From the NCBI RefSeq assembly GCF_004382825.2, contig NZ_SDQO02000003.1, forward strand, positions 186,001 to 250,000: a DNA stretch of 64,000 nt, in the 5' to 3' direction. The stretch is from Corynebacterium silvaticum (GTDB taxonomy: Bacteria > Actinomycetota > Actinomycetes > Mycobacteriales > Mycobacteriaceae). The notes beneath the pieces are model-generated. The model saw nothing but the letters and a program-made list of their open reading frames with translations, was not told the origin of the DNA and did no database searches. Position numbers and translations under genes: made by a program. This document shows positions 28,696-39,332 of this stretch, in pieces; positions within the stretch are counted from its first letter, which is position 1, and every line of letters starts with the position of its first letter.

Positions 28696-30264
28696 TTAGT
28701 TATTTTGGCTGGAGTTACGGCGTGCAAACCATGCACCAGCTGCGACAATCGCTGCACCTATTGCAGCCAAAATGCCAACACCAGCACCACCAGTTAGAGG
28801 AAGCTGCGGAGTGGTGTCATCGATGTTTACGACTTCACCATCAACATCTCCAACCTTGACAGAAGCAAGCTTGTACTCACGATTTTCGGGGGTTGCACCT
28901 GATTCCGCTTTAAGCTGGAATGGGATGGCTTTCGACAGGAGCTCTTTCCCCTTGGGCGCTTTTGTTTCTACTATGCAGTAAGTGCTTGGCGGGATCGACC
29001 ACAGCATTATCTGCAAAATCGTTTACATGTAGTCCAGTGATCAGAACTTTTCCGTCTTCCCCAGAAGTGAAAAATTGAGAAACTTTTCCGTTCTGAAGTC
29101 CTTTCACAGAGGAAGCTTCAATACTCTTGGTATCTTTTACATTCACATCTTCACAAGTTTCGCTAGCCGAACGAATAAGCCTAAACTCAGCTCCGGATAG
29201 CCCCCGTGTTCCTTATCCACTTTCTTGAACTGCACGCCACCCCAATAAGTGCGAACTGTAGGCGTTGGAGTTCCTGTCGTATCCTGCTGGCCTCCTGGCT
29301 TATTCTGATATACGGTAGCTGAGTTTTCTACTTTCAAGTCCTCGATAGAACTTAGAACTTTAGTCGTAATTGTTACAGAAACCTTCGCACCTGTAACAAG
29401 CTGAGACAATCCCTTAGCAGTCAACTTAACGTGGACATTATTCTCCGTAAAAGTTGGGTTTTCATAGCTGTCTTTGTCAAGCTCAACGTCTCCCAAGAAA
29501 ACTTTTACATCCGTGACTTGAAGCTTTTTATCAACCTGGTCAGCAATCTCAAATTGAGTTAACTTTTCGCCTTCTGCCAACCGACGTACGGTTCCAGAAA
29601 CTGTATAAACTACTGTGTCATCAGCGTTTTGGTCTTTATCTTCTACTGCTTTACTTGGCTTTTCTTCTTTGAAGTTTTTAGGGAAAGCATGTACGTCATA
29701 ATTCCACTTAACGCCTTGATTGTCTCCTGAATTTCCTTCAGTCATTGGAACATACGCAACAAAAGGAATCGCAGGAGTAGGAGTATATCCTTGCAGTGGG
29801 CCTGTCTCTACTACAAGGTAAGCCCCCAGCGGAAGGTCTGATAGAACTATTTTTCCATCGCGTGTTGTTTCTTTTTTGATCTGGGTTACTTTGCCAGAAT
29901 CAACAACGCCTGCGGTTACATAATCAGCGGCTGTCTTTTTAGCTGCCGCTGCAATTCCACCATTTGTTGTCAAATCAATATCTTTTATTTTATAGATAGT
30001 AAACTCCACGCCATCGAGCTTTTCTCCACTAATACTTTCCGCATCTTTGATGGTTCCAGTGGGTGTTCCAAGGCGTTCCAGGTCGGCATACTTATGAATG
30101 GTTAGCATACCCTTTAAATTCGGGTTCACTAGAGGGGAATCCGAAGCTGTGGCAGCAGCAGCCACAGGCTCTTCCGCAAAAGCAGCCGGCATAGAGAGGG
30201 AAAGTGAGAGGCCGGCAATCGCAGCAACAGCCGCAGTACGCGTGGTACGAGAGAACTTATTCAA
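28696..30264 (-). pseudogene. major shaft pilin (SpaA/SpaD-like), two frameshifts
   Basis: The reconstructed product is about 520 residues. A signal peptide ends near SMPAAFA. The pilin motif WNYDVHAFPKN carries the linkage lysine, there are two or three CnaB-like domains, and the E-box reads YCIVETKAP. An LPLTG signal with helix and RRN tail ends the chain. The TTG at 30264 follows AAGGAAG. The frame breaks in a G5 run (29201-29205; G6 restores GLSGAEFRLI) and at an extra C near 28988 (removal gives DPASTYCIVETK). As read, no anchored shaft subunit could be made. Confidence 0.85.
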
Positions 30265-31157
30265 GACGATGTCTTCCTTAGATTGAGAGCGAACACTTTT
30301 GCTCGCAGACACTGCGAATTTGAGCAAATTGTCGAGACCATACCTTTCTATTTTTTAATAGATAAGTTCTGCTCACAGCGTTTTTCATCAAGAAACGCAC
30401 ATTTGCTAATCGCGTAATGGCATCTTAAGCACTCATCCAGAGACAAAAGAAGCGCATTACCCAATTCGCATGTGCCACAGTCGCAGATAGGTGACATCGC
30501 AACAAATCGGAAAAATTTTCCCGATTTGAGCACCACCAAGCAGATATGCAAAAAATTAGAGAGAGTCAGAAAATCCCTGAAAGATAGCTGTCCAAAAGAA
30601 TGTTCCACACCCGAAAGGTTAGGTTTTTTCCGAATTGGGATACAGCAAAAGCATGCTCCCCCCCCCGCCAAAGCAAAGCTTTTTAGGGTAAAACTTCTCA
30701 AATTGGCAAAATTTTGACATTTTAGTGACTTTAAACACTGGTAAAGGGGGCGTTTTCCAAAAGGAATCCACCCCCCTAGGTATAAAAAATTCCTAACAAT
30801 ATCCTCCCGCCCAGACCCTAAAGCTTCGCATTTTCCGAGATCAGATGCGAAAAATTTCACTAAATGTGCCGTTTTTAAAAATGTTTATTTTTCAATACGA
30901 CATGTTTAGCCGCATGGCAACCACACTTCTGAAACAACCACACCAGCAACTCATATTATCCACCCCCTAAATTAAGCATTAAAATACATTTCATATAGAT
31001 AATCTATATATTGAGGGTTTTGTTTAGTTCGTTGTTGCACAAGCACGCCTTCCCCATATTGTCCGGTTTCTTTATTTCATCGTTTAGCCCTAAGTTGAGT
31101 AGAAACATTGCTGCCACGATTATTTCGAATTGGCTTCAGCCCCAAGAGAGCTACTTC
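30265..31157. promoter_or_regulatory. long intergenic region between divergent pilus transcripts
   Basis: About 890 AT-rich bases separate the major pilin gene from the second sortase gene and must hold both promoters. An open frame at 30348-30860 (minus) shows no gene-like features and I reject it. Notable elements are a C9 tract (30658-30666), a dyad CAAATCGG-N10-CCGATTTG (30503-30528) and a related 17-mer at 30699-30715. A TTGACA at about 30714-30719 could be a promoter element. Confidence 0.5.
30503..30528. promoter_or_regulatory. dyad-symmetric candidate operator
   Basis: CAAATCGG and CCGATTTG flank an AT-rich 10-base core. The left part, CAAATCGGAAAAATTTT, recurs with two changes as CAAATTGGCAAAATTTT at 30699-30715. 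Repeated dyads in a divergent promoter region suggest a regulator site. No specific regulator can be named. Confidence 0.45.
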
Positions 31158-31946
31158 ATGAACCAAAAGCTGGACACAACTTCCACTAACACCCCACCTC
31201 GAAAAAGAGGAAATGCAGCACTAGCTGTACTTATCATTCTTGTTGGACTGGGAGTGCTCCTTTATCCTGTCATCGCGACGCAATGGAATAACATCATCCA
31301 GCAGCAAGCTGCAGACGCTTATTCCAAGTTAGAAAAGAGTGTTCCGGCAGAAGTTCTTGATACTGCTTGGGAAGAAGCCCACCGTTATAACGCTGAGCGA
31401 TCCCAAGGCCCAATCCTGGATGCGTGGGCCTCGCGTAGGGCAAAGGATAACGAGCCCTACCAGGAATACCTTCATAAACTCCATGAAACCGACGCCATGG
31501 GACGCATCATTATCCCTTCCATTAAGTCGGATTTACCTATTTACCACGGAACTTCTGAGGAGTCGTTGCAGCGTGGCGTTGGCCATCTGTTCGGAACCGA
31601 CTTACCGGTGGGAGGCGCTGATCGGTACTCTGTGCTTTCTGCACATACCGGACTGCAGAACGCTACTTTGTGGGACAACCTCAACAAGGTCAAAGAGGGC
31701 GACGCCTTTTATATCGCTGTTGCTGGACACAAACTTAAGTATCAAGTTGACCGCATAAGTGTAGTTCTGCCTGAGGAGACAGACGCGCTCCAAAGGGCTG
31801 AGGGACAAGACATCATCACTTTGGTCACGTGTACGCCGTACGGGATCAACACGCATCGTCTTCTAGTTCATGGGCATCAAGTACCCATGGATCCGCAGGA
31901 AGAAAAGGTTTTTGAAGACGGTTCAGGAATGAACATGCAGTGGTAG
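31158..31946 (+). CDS. class C sortase, divergent copy
   Basis: Predicted 262-residue paralogue of the 27723-28511 enzyme. A hydrophobic helix spans about 20-40. The lid motif is DAW (88-90) instead of the usual DP[FWY]. Catalytic His163 (SAHTGLQ), Cys225 (TLVTCTPYG) and Arg234 (HRLLVHG) are all present. The ATG at 31158 has GAGAG upstream. It is transcribed away from the pilin operon, which matches the flanking sortase seen in some SpaD-type clusters. The altered lid could change access to the active site. Confidence 0.92.
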   Translation: MNQKLDTTSTNTPPRKRGNAALAVLIILVGLGVLLYPVIATQWNNIIQQQAADAYSKLEKSVPAEVLDTAWEEAHRYNAERSQGPILDAWASRRAKDNEPYQEYLHKLHETDAMGRIIIPSIKSDLPIYHGTSEESLQRGVGHLFGTDLPVGGADRYSVLSAHTGLQNATLWDNLNKVKEGDAFYIAVAGHKLKYQVDRISVVLPEETDALQRAEGQDIITLVTCTPYGINTHRLLVHGHQVPMDPQEEKVFEDGSGMNMQW

Positions 31947-32024
31947 ATGTGGGCAATTCTTGCAGCTGCCGTGCTCATCATTCTCTTGCTCATCGTTTGG
32001 TGGCGCAAAAACTTTAGCAAGTAG
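31947..32024 (+). CDS. 25-residue Trp-rich membrane peptide after sortase
   Basis: The ATG directly abuts the sortase stop (TAGATG). The product starts Met-Trp-Ala, has one hydrophobic helix (about residues 2-17), then WWRKNFSK. It is analogous in place, size and WW-plus-basic end to the peptide at 27601-27726. It is too short for routine gene callers. Function is unknown. Confidence 0.6.
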   Translation: MWAILAAAVLIILLLIVWWRKNFSK

Positions 32025-32122
32025 ATAGAAATGACATTTGTCATGCTCTTTTATGCATCAAATAATAAGTTCGATGACAAAACATATGGTGTGAAATTTA
32101 GAGCTTTGGCAATGTTCACTGC

Positions 32123-33043
32123 ATGAGCGAACTGCAGAATACACCTGTCGTGAGTGTCGAGAAGCTTACGCGCTGTTATGGAAAAAACAACACTAAGTAC
32201 CAGGCCGTACGGGGTGTAGACTTCCACGTTTATAGTGGTGAAGTTTATGGGCTCCTCGGCACTAACGGCGCAGGAAAAACCTCTACTTTGGAAGTCGTCG
32301 AAGGATTGGCCCCAGCGACTTCCGGGACCGTGCGCGTGTTTGGAAAAGATCCTTACATAAACCGAGCTGAAGTGTGTCCGCACATGGGTATTATGCTCCA
32401 ATCAGGTGGCTTACCCGCTCAGCTCACAGTTGGAGAAACCATCAAAATGTGGGCAGGTACTTGCTCTCAGCCTCAAGATCCCAACAGTGTCTTATCCGAT
32501 GTGGAGTTATCTCACCGCAAAGAGATCAAAGTTGGAGTTCTCTCAGGAGGTGAACAGCGCAGGCTTGATCTAGCATGTGCTTTATTAGGCAATCCATCTT
32601 TGCTCTTCCTAGATGAGCCGACTTCGTGCCTCGATCCAGAATCACGCCATAATGTGTGGAATTTGTTGCTCAAACTGAAAGAGCGCGGCGTAACGATGAT
32701 ATTAACTACGCATTATCTAATAGAAGCTGAGACATTATGTGACCGCATCGGGATCATGAATGTTGGGAAAATAGCGTGCGAAGGCACACTACCGCAGCTC
32801 ACCAACACCGTATCTGCAGAAATTTCTTTCAGGACTCAGCAACAACCACCCGAGATCCCAGACACCACCCTTTTGTCGAAGCTAAATCATCACACTATCT
32901 TCACCAATTATCTTCAGAAGGATACCCATAAGATTCTCCAATGGGTTAGTAAAAATCGTATCGAGTTACAAGATTTTTCTGCTTATCCTGCCTCTTTAGA
33001 GAAGGTATTCCTCAACATTGCGGGTACTGGCAGCCCTGATTAG
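32123..33043 (+). CDS. ABC transporter ATP-binding protein
   Basis: Predicted 306-residue ATPase. Walker A GTNGAGKT, signature LSGGEQRRLDLA, Walker B LLFLDEPTSCLD and the switch-histidine segment LTTHYLIEAE are clear. The C-terminal 80 residues are an extra domain common in DrrA-type drug exporters. It is followed by its permease and then by a two-component system, a layout typical of envelope-stress or drug-responsive exporters. Confidence 0.94.
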   Translation: MSELQNTPVVSVEKLTRCYGKNNTKYQAVRGVDFHVYSGEVYGLLGTNGAGKTSTLEVVEGLAPATSGTVRVFGKDPYINRAEVCPHMGIMLQSGGLPAQLTVGETIKMWAGTCSQPQDPNSVLSDVELSHRKEIKVGVLSGGEQRRLDLACALLGNPSLLFLDEPTSCLDPESRHNVWNLLLKLKERGVTMILTTHYLIEAETLCDRIGIMNVGKIACEGTLPQLTNTVSAEISFRTQQQPPEIPDTTLLSKLNHHTIFTNYLQKDTHKILQWVSKNRIELQDFSAYPASLEKVFLNIAGTGSPD

Positions 33044-33076
33044 TCAAAACTAGCCCATTCCATACAAAGGAAAACA

Positions 33077-33927
33077 ATGAGCAATAACATACCTTTATCA
33101 GTGAACCCTGCCCATCTTATTCCACCACGTGGCAGCTCAAGATGGAGACGATACAAAGCCCTCGCACAAGCAGAAATACGTCAGTATTTACGAAATAAAA
33201 CCCTGCTGTTCATGGCAGTGGTCTTCCCTATAGGCGTCGGATTTTTGATGCAGTTTTTAGGGAGTGGTGATACCCCAACGCGCATTAAAACAGCAATTTC
33301 TATGGAAGTTTTCTTTCTCATCACTCTAATGTTCGTGCAATTTTACGCAGTTCTATCAATGACTACCACCCGCAGAGACGAACGTGTTCTCAAGCGATTA
33401 CGTACAGGCGAGACACAAACTCCTGAAATTTTAGCCGCGCTAGCTACTCCCGGCGCGATTATATCTCTATCGCTTACGGGACTAATGCTAATAATGTTGA
33501 TTTGGTATACCAATGCCGTTCCCTACACAGTATTTATATTATTCATTGCTATAAATCTTGGCATCGTCATTTCCACAGCTTTTGCGCTATTAACCAGCGC
33601 GATCACATCTACCGCAGAAGCAGCTCAGCTGACGTCACTACCTGTCATGGTCCTCGCGATGTTATCGCAATCGTCACTTCGTGCAGCTATGCCCAACGAG
33701 TTCAAGATGTTCTAGGACAAACCCCCTTCGCATTGATTAGTGATATAGCTTTTACAGAGTGGACTGGCACCCCTTTCAAAACCATATCCGAGCTCTCGGG
33801 CAAAGAAAGTCTTTCTTTACTCGACGCATTCAATACGTCTCTATCCTCAATCGGCGCACTCCTGATATGGGCGTTGTTCCTTACGTGGGCTGCATTCCGG
33901 TATATGAGCTGGGAAACGAACCGCTAA
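33077..33927 (+). pseudogene. ABC-2 permease, frameshifted
   Basis: Partner of the ATPase just upstream. The reconstructed product is about 283 residues with six helices. The frame breaks near 33706: as read it ends NEFKMF at 33715, while one extra G would give NEFKDVLGQTPFALISDIAF and continue to the stop at 33927. The last helix would be lost in the truncated form, so export is probably impaired. The ATG has AAAGGA upstream. Confidence 0.8.
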
Positions 33928-33969
33928 ATAACGCGCGGCCAGTTTGAAAATATGTGTAGGTTATTCAAA

Positions 33970-35133
33970 ATGAGTGAAAGCGATAAGTTTTCAATTTATG
34001 TGCGGGGCTCTATGCACATATGTCTCGTTATCCTTGCAGTGTTCTGTATGAAAACTGCAATTTGGTGGAACTCGCTCAACCAATATTTAAGCTCCTTTGA
34101 TTTAGGTTCACTACCACCCGCACTCTTCTTTATCGCAAACGTGTCTTGCGCTGCAGTCGTAATCGAACGGACCCCTGCGCTTCGTACCAGTGTTGCTCGG
34201 CCACTTTCGCAAGTGCTTCCACTTTCTCTAGCAATAAACATAATCACGTTATGTATCAGCACTGCTGCAATAAGAATTACCGCAATATCACAATCGCTGT
34301 CTGATGATTCTTTACGCACATACGCAGGAGTTTCATTAGTCGCTTTATCGTGTTTCTCATTCGCTATTGCCATTAATTTAGCTCAACCAATGCGGTACAC
34401 GCTAGTGTTTGGGGTGCTCACGGCAGTGTACATCAAACACCCCACTTTTGAGCATCAGAGCTATATTGTTGTTTTTGCTCTGGTGCTTGTTGCTGGGAGC
34501 AAAGCCACAGCATGGTCTACTCAAATCGTGAAGCAGCTCAATCGGACACGTGAGCTTGAGTCGCAACTCCGAGTCCATGAAGAGCGCCTACGCTTTGCAC
34601 AGGAGCTTCACGATAGTTTAGGGCAGCGCATTGCTGCGTTGTCTCTTAAAACTCAAATTGCTCTAGCTTTGTATAAGAAAGATGAGCATAAAGTATCCGC
34701 TGAACTACACGAATTAGAAAAATTGATTCAGTTAATGCGGGAAGATTTACATCAGGTAGTTACTGGGTACCGAACCTTATGCCCTGAGGAGGAACTAAAT
34801 TCAGCACTCTCTTTGTTTAAATCCACAAAAGCTCTCGTTCATGTTAGAGGAAAATGCAGTCTCATTCCCCCGCACTGCAGGCAAATAGCTGCATGATTTA
34901 TCAAGGAATCCACTACCAATATCATGAAGCACTCTGTTGCTACGAAGATTCAATTTGAAATCTCACCGATGTCGATCACCATAACTAACAATGGAGTCTC
35001 AAAACACATGGGTGCATTTGGCGGCATAGAGTCGTTGCAAGAACGCGCAAGCAAAATCCACGGTCAGATTCGTCTCAGCCACCAAGGTTCCGTTTTCACT
35101 GCAGCCCTCTTTTGGAAGGATACAAAAGCATGA
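33970..35133 (+). pseudogene. NarL-type sensor histidine kinase with in-frame stop
   Basis: The reconstructed product is about 387 residues. Five or six N-terminal helices sense at the membrane. The HisKA_3 dimerisation helix carries His214 (FAQELHDSLGQ). The ATPase domain shows the N-box KESTTNIMKHS and a G-box with GAFGGIESLQERA. A TGA at 34894-34896 (codon 309) splits it just before the N-box, where related kinases often have tryptophan in an LAW-type motif. As read, the kinase lacks its ATP-binding domain. I chose the ATG at 33970 because TAGG lies upstream. It overlaps the response regulator (ATGA). Confidence 0.83.
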
Positions 35134-35753
35134 TCACACTGGTCATTGTGGATGATGAACAACTTATTGCTTCATCATTAGCAACGCTTCTCAGCCTCGA
35201 AGAAGACCTTGATGTCATCCATACTTTTTCTTCTGCAGAAGACGTACTCAGTTGGTGGAAGAAAACTCAAGCGATGCATGCGCCACTTCCAGATGTATTA
35301 GTCACTGATTTACAGCTCGGAGGCATCGATGGCGTGGAACTCGCCAAAAACATCAATAAGCTTTCACCCCAAACGGCTCTAGTCATCGTGACAAGCCACT
35401 CACGCCCTTACCAACTTAAAAGAGCCCTCGCTTCTGGAGTGCAAGGGTTTTTACCTAAGACTGCGACCGCAAAAGAATTTGCTGATACGGTTCGCTCCGT
35501 CTACTCAGGAAAACGGTATATCAACCCTGAATTAGCTGCAATGACTATTACCGCAGCAGATAGTCCGCTAACAGAACGTGAAACCGAAGTTATCGAAGCC
35601 GCAGGAAAAGGCGGATCTATAGAAAGCATCGCCGAGGAAGTCTTCCTTGCCCCTGGAACAACAAGAAATTACTTATCCTCGGCGATGTCTAAACTGGGTG
35701 CCCACAATAGATTTGAGGCACACCTTAGGGCTCGCGAAGCCGGTTGGATTTAG
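35130..35753 (+). CDS. NarL/LuxR-type response regulator
   Basis: Predicted 207-residue regulator. The receiver domain has VIVDDEQ and phosphoacceptor Asp60 ([10 protein letters not shown]). The LuxR-type helix-turn-helix is [26 protein letters not shown] followed by a recognition helix. The ATG overlaps the kinase stop. It probably controls the ABC exporter just upstream and perhaps the pilus genes. It is intact although its kinase is interrupted, so it may be left unphosphorylated or be driven by another kinase. Confidence 0.92.
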   Translation: MITLVIVDDEQLIASSLATLLSLEEDLDVIHTFSSAEDVLSWWKKTQAMHAPLPDVLVTDLQLGGIDGVELAKNINKLSPQTALVIVTSHSRPYQLKRALASGVQGFLPKTATAKEFADTVRSVYSGKRYINPELAAMTITAADSPLTERETEVIEAAGKGGSIESIAEEVFLAPGTTRNYLSSAMSKLGAHNRFEAHLRAREAGWI

Positions 35754-38299
35754 CCCTTCGCCAGCTCCAAAGCCCCGCCGCCATCGGCCACATCCACGTG
35801 CACGGTGTCGCCGTCGCGGATCTCACCTGCCAGCAGCTTCTTGGCCAGCTGGTCGCCAATCGCCTGTTGGATCAGGCGGCGTAGTGGCCGCGCGCCATAG
35901 GCCGGCTCGTAACCGCGTTCAGCCAGCCACAGTTTGGCAGCATCCGAGACGTCCAGAGTGAGGCGACGCGCAGAAAGGCGGTGTGCCAGCTGAGCGATCT
36001 GGATGTACACGATGTGGGTCAGCTGCTCTTCTGAGAGTGGATCAAAAATCACCACGTCGTCCAAGCGGTTAACAAATTCTGGTTTAAAGGCCCGCTTCAC
36101 CGCATCCATCATCTGCTCGCGGGTGCCACCGGCGCCCAGGTTAGAGGTGAGGATGAGGACGGTGTTTCGGAAATCGACGGTGCGACCTTGGCCGTCGGTA
36201 AGCCTGCCCTCGTCGAGTACCTGCAGCAGGATGTCAAAGACGTCGGGATGAGCCTTCTCCACCTCGTCGAAAAGCACTACCGTGTAGGGACGCCGGCGCA
36301 CGGCCTCGGTGAGCTGGCCGCCCTGATCGTAACCAACATATCCGGGAGGGGCACCAACCAGCCGAGCCACGGAGTGCTTCTCCCCGTACTCAGACATATC
36401 GATGCGCACCATCGCACGTTCATCATCAAACATGAACTCAGCCAAAGCCTTGGCCAGCTCCGTCTTACCCACACCTGTAGGGCCGAGGAAGAGGAACGAA
36501 CCAGTCGGACGATTCGGATCAGCCACACCAGTGCGCGCACGACGCACCGCGTCAGATACCGCCTCCACGGCCTCCAGCTGACCCACCACTCGGCTGCCCA
36601 GCTCGGATTCCATGCGCAAAAGCTTCTCAGTCTCGCCTTGGAGCATCTTGCCCGCGGGGATACCAGTCCAGGCAGACACGACGTCCGCAATGGTGTCCGG
36701 GGTGACTTCCTCCGAGAGCATAGTGGTGTCAGTGGTATGAGACTCAGCCTCAGCCACCTGCTTTTCCAGCTCCGGGATTCGGCCATAGCGCAGCTCAGCT
36801 ACCTTGCCATAGTCGCCCTCGCGCTCGGCGATCTCGGACTCAGAACGCAGGTGTTCCAATTCCTCCTTGGCCTCGCGCACCTTATCTATTGCAGACTTCT
36901 CATTATTCCAGCGGGCTTTGAGTTCACCGAGCTTCTCGCGCTCGTCGGCAAGCTCCTGGCGCAACTTCTCCAAGCGCTGCTGCGAAGCTGCGTCCGTCTC
37001 CTTGCCCAGCGCGACCTCTTCAATCTCCAAACGCCGCACGATACGCTCTAGCTCGTCGATCTCCTGCGGGGAAGAATCGATCTCCATGCGCAGCCGGCTA
37101 GCGGCCTCATCGACCAGGTCGATCGCCTTATCCGGCAAGAAACGCGACGTGATATAGCGATCCGAGAGGGTAGCCGCAGCAACCAATGCAGAATCCTGAA
37201 TGCGCACGCCATGATGCACCTCATAGCGCTCTTTGAGTCCGCGCAAGATACCGATAGCGTCCTCCACGGACGGCTCACCGACAAAGACCTGCTGGAAACG
37301 ACGCTCCAAAGCGGCATCCTTCTCGATGTACTTGCGATACTCATCGAGGGTCGTGGCACCCACCAAGCGCAGCTCGCCACGAGCCAACAGCGGCTTGATC
37401 ATATTGCCGGCATCCATAGCGGAGTCGCCGGTAGCGCCCGCGCCAACAATGGTGTGAAGCTCATCAATAAAGGTAATGACTTCGCCCTCTGCTGCCTTGA
37501 TCTCATCAAGCACAGCCTTGAGGCGCTCCTCAAACTCGCCACGGTACTTAGCACCAGCGACCATCGAACCAAGGTCAAGGCTAATTAGGGTCTTCCCCTT
37601 CAAAGATTCTGGCACATCGCCGGCGACGATACGGCGAGCCAAGCCTTCTACAATCGCGGTCTTACCCACGCCCGGCTCACCAATAAGAACCGGATTATTC
37701 TTGGTGCGGCGGCTCAGCACCTGGACCACACGACGAATCTCCGAGTCACGCCCAATAACAGGGTCGATCTTCCCCTCACGAGCGCGAGCCGTAAGGTCAG
37801 TGGAATACTTCTCCAAAGCCTGGAACTGCCCCTCAGGGTCTTGGCTAGTCACCTTCTTGCTTCCTCTCACAGATGGAAACACACCTTTAATAACGTCATA
37901 GGTAGCGCCTCGCTTAGTCAGCAGTTCCGCAGCGTCGGACTTACCCCGAGCAATCGCAGCGAGCAGCACCTCAGTGGACACATACTCATCGCCTAATTCG
38001 CCAGCCAGCTCCTGCGCAGCGGTCAGCGCGTTCAAAGCCTCGCGGTTAAAGTTGGGATTTGCCATCCCGGAGCCCTCAGCCTTGGGATACCCTGCCACAA
38101 GCGCATTGGCCTCCTGAGCCGCCACCTGCGGATCCACGCCTGTAGCGCGCAGGACCGGCACTGCAATGCCGTCCTCCTGGCCTAAGATCGCCGCGAGTAA
38201 ATGCGCTGGGCGAATATCCGGGTTGCCCAGGGACGAGGCCTGCTGCAGCGCGACCTGCAAGGCCTCCTGCGTTTTAGTTGTTGGATTGAATGAACTCAT
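35750..38299 (-). CDS. clpB: ClpB protein disaggregase
   Basis: Hexameric AAA+ chaperone that rescues aggregated proteins with DnaK, DnaJ and GrpE. The product is about 849 residues. It has a Clp N-domain (1-145), first AAA module with GEPGVGKT, a long coiled-coil middle domain, and second AAA module with GPTGVGKT, followed by the C-terminal small domain. The ATG at 38299 has AAAGGA upstream. HAIR boxes upstream indicate HspR control. Its stop overlaps the response regulator end by four bases. It is intact. Confidence 0.97.
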   Translation of the reverse strand: MSSFNPTTKTQEALQVALQQASSLGNPDIRPAHLLAAILGQEDGIAVPVLRATGVDPQVAAQEANALVAGYPKAEGSGMANPNFNREALNALTAAQELAGELGDEYVSTEVLLAAIARGKSDAAELLTKRGATYDVIKGVFPSVRGSKKVTSQDPEGQFQALEKYSTDLTARAREGKIDPVIGRDSEIRRVVQVLSRRTKNNPVLIGEPGVGKTAIVEGLARRIVAGDVPESLKGKTLISLDLGSMVAGAKYRGEFEERLKAVLDEIKAAEGEVITFIDELHTIVGAGATGDSAMDAGNMIKPLLARGELRLVGATTLDEYRKYIEKDAALERRFQQVFVGEPSVEDAIGILRGLKERYEVHHGVRIQDSALVAAATLSDRYITSRFLPDKAIDLVDEAASRLRMEIDSSPQEIDELERIVRRLEIEEVALGKETDAASQQRLEKLRQELADEREKLGELKARWNNEKSAIDKVREAKEELEHLRSESEIAEREGDYGKVAELRYGRIPELEKQVAEAESHTTDTTMLSEEVTPDTIADVVSAWTGIPAGKMLQGETEKLLRMESELGSRVVGQLEAVEAVSDAVRRARTGVADPNRPTGSFLFLGPTGVGKTELAKALAEFMFDDERAMVRIDMSEYGEKHSVARLVGAPPGYVGYDQGGQLTEAVRRRPYTVVLFDEVEKAHPDVFDILLQVLDEGRLTDGQGRTVDFRNTVLILTSNLGAGGTREQMMDAVKRAFKPEFVNRLDDVVIFDPLSEEQLTHIVYIQIAQLAHRLSARRLTLDVSDAAKLWLAERGYEPAYGARPLRRLIQQAIGDQLAKKLLAGEIRDGDTVHVDVADGGGALELAKG

Positions 38300-38406
38300 A
38301 TTTTTCCTTTCATGGACCTTATGTTCTGTAACCACCGCCTATCGCCCACATCGGAGCTTTGTCGGTGCGTTGTGAATCTCTAGTCATTTACTCCAACGTA
38401 CACAAA

Positions 38407-38427
38407 GTTGAGTTTGTTCCACTCAAG
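38407..38427. promoter_or_regulatory. HAIR box (HspR operator) upstream of clpB
   Basis: GTTGAGT-N7-ACTCAAG matches the HspR-associated inverted repeat consensus CTTGAGT-N7-ACTCAAG at 13 of 14 positions. It lies about 110 bases upstream of the clpB start. The cognate repressor gene is at 63310-63714. Confidence 0.88.
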
Positions 38428-38436
38428 TCAAAATTT

Positions 38437-38457
38437 TTTGAGCCGGGGCGACTCAAC
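38437..38457. promoter_or_regulatory. second, weaker HAIR-like box
   Basis: TTTGAGC-N7-ACTCAAC keeps the spacing and most of the HAIR half-sites. It starts 10 bases after the first box ends, so two HspR dimers could bind side by side. Confidence 0.65.
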
Positions 38458-38521
38458 TTTCCATGGATGGATATCCCCCACCCACGCCTCTTCCCATAAA
38501 ACCTCAACTATCTTTGTATTC

Positions 38522-39327
38522 ATGACCTCTCACACGCCTCATCTCCCGCCACTCAACGCCGACCCCACGAGCCAAGCCTTTGCTGTTCGTGGAATGTTTA
38601 AGCAATTCGGCCCAAAAGTTGCAGTGGATAATCTCAGCCTGGACGTTCCTTACGGCAGCATCTTCGGCCTGGTTGGCCCCAATGGTGCCGGCAAGACAAC
38701 GTTGATTAGCCTCGCCACAGGCCTCCTACGCCCCGACGCCGGCCAAGCATGGATAGCCGGCAGCGATATGTGGGCCAATGACATCGCGGCTAAGCAAAAA
38801 TGGGGCTGCTTGCCGACGGCATCCCCGTCTTCGACCGCCTCAGCGGCCCGGAGTATCTCGAATTCCTCGGCGGCCTGCGTAACATGGATCCCGAGGTGAT
38901 CGCAACCCGATCTGCGGAATTGCTCCAGACTCTAGGCCTTAAAGACGCCGGCGATACCCCAATCACGGATTACTCCGCCGGCATGACCAAGAAAATCCTG
39001 CTGGCAGGTGCGCTGCTCCACGCGCCAAAGCTGCTCATCCTAGACGAGCCACTAGAAGCCGTAGACCCCGCTTCTGGACGCACAATCCAGCGAATCCTGC
39101 GAAACTTTGCCGCCAACGGCGGAACCGTCATCTTGTCCTCACACGTGATGGAGCTTGTAGAAGGCCTCTGCGATCACCTAGCAATTATTGACCACGGCCG
39201 TGTGCTCACCATGGGCAGCGTCGACGAGGTTCGGCAAGGAACCAGCCTGGTGGACGCGTTCATCGATTTCGTGGGTGGGGATGCTGTATCTTCCGACTCA
39301 CTCGACTGGCTCAAGAGTGGGGAGTAA
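38522..39327 (+). pseudogene. ABC transporter ATP-binding protein, frameshifted
   Basis: The reconstructed product is about 269 residues. Walker A GPNGAGKTT lies before the break; a degenerate signature YSAGMTKKILLAG, Walker B LLILDEPLEAVD and the SSHVMELVEGL switch lie after it. The break is in an A5 run (38796-38800); A6 would give AAKQKMGLLADGIPVFDRL, the expected Q-loop region. The ATPase and the following permease overlap closely, so they form one exporter. As read, the catalytic half is lost unless translation restarts at the ATG near 38800. Confidence 0.82.
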
Positions 39328-39332
39328 GCCCC

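Noticed and set aside
30348..30860. 170-codon open frame on the minus strand in the pilus intergenic region
   Set aside because: Cysteine- and basic-rich composition without domain, signal or ribosome site. It overlaps the C9 tract and candidate operators, so it is more likely non-coding.
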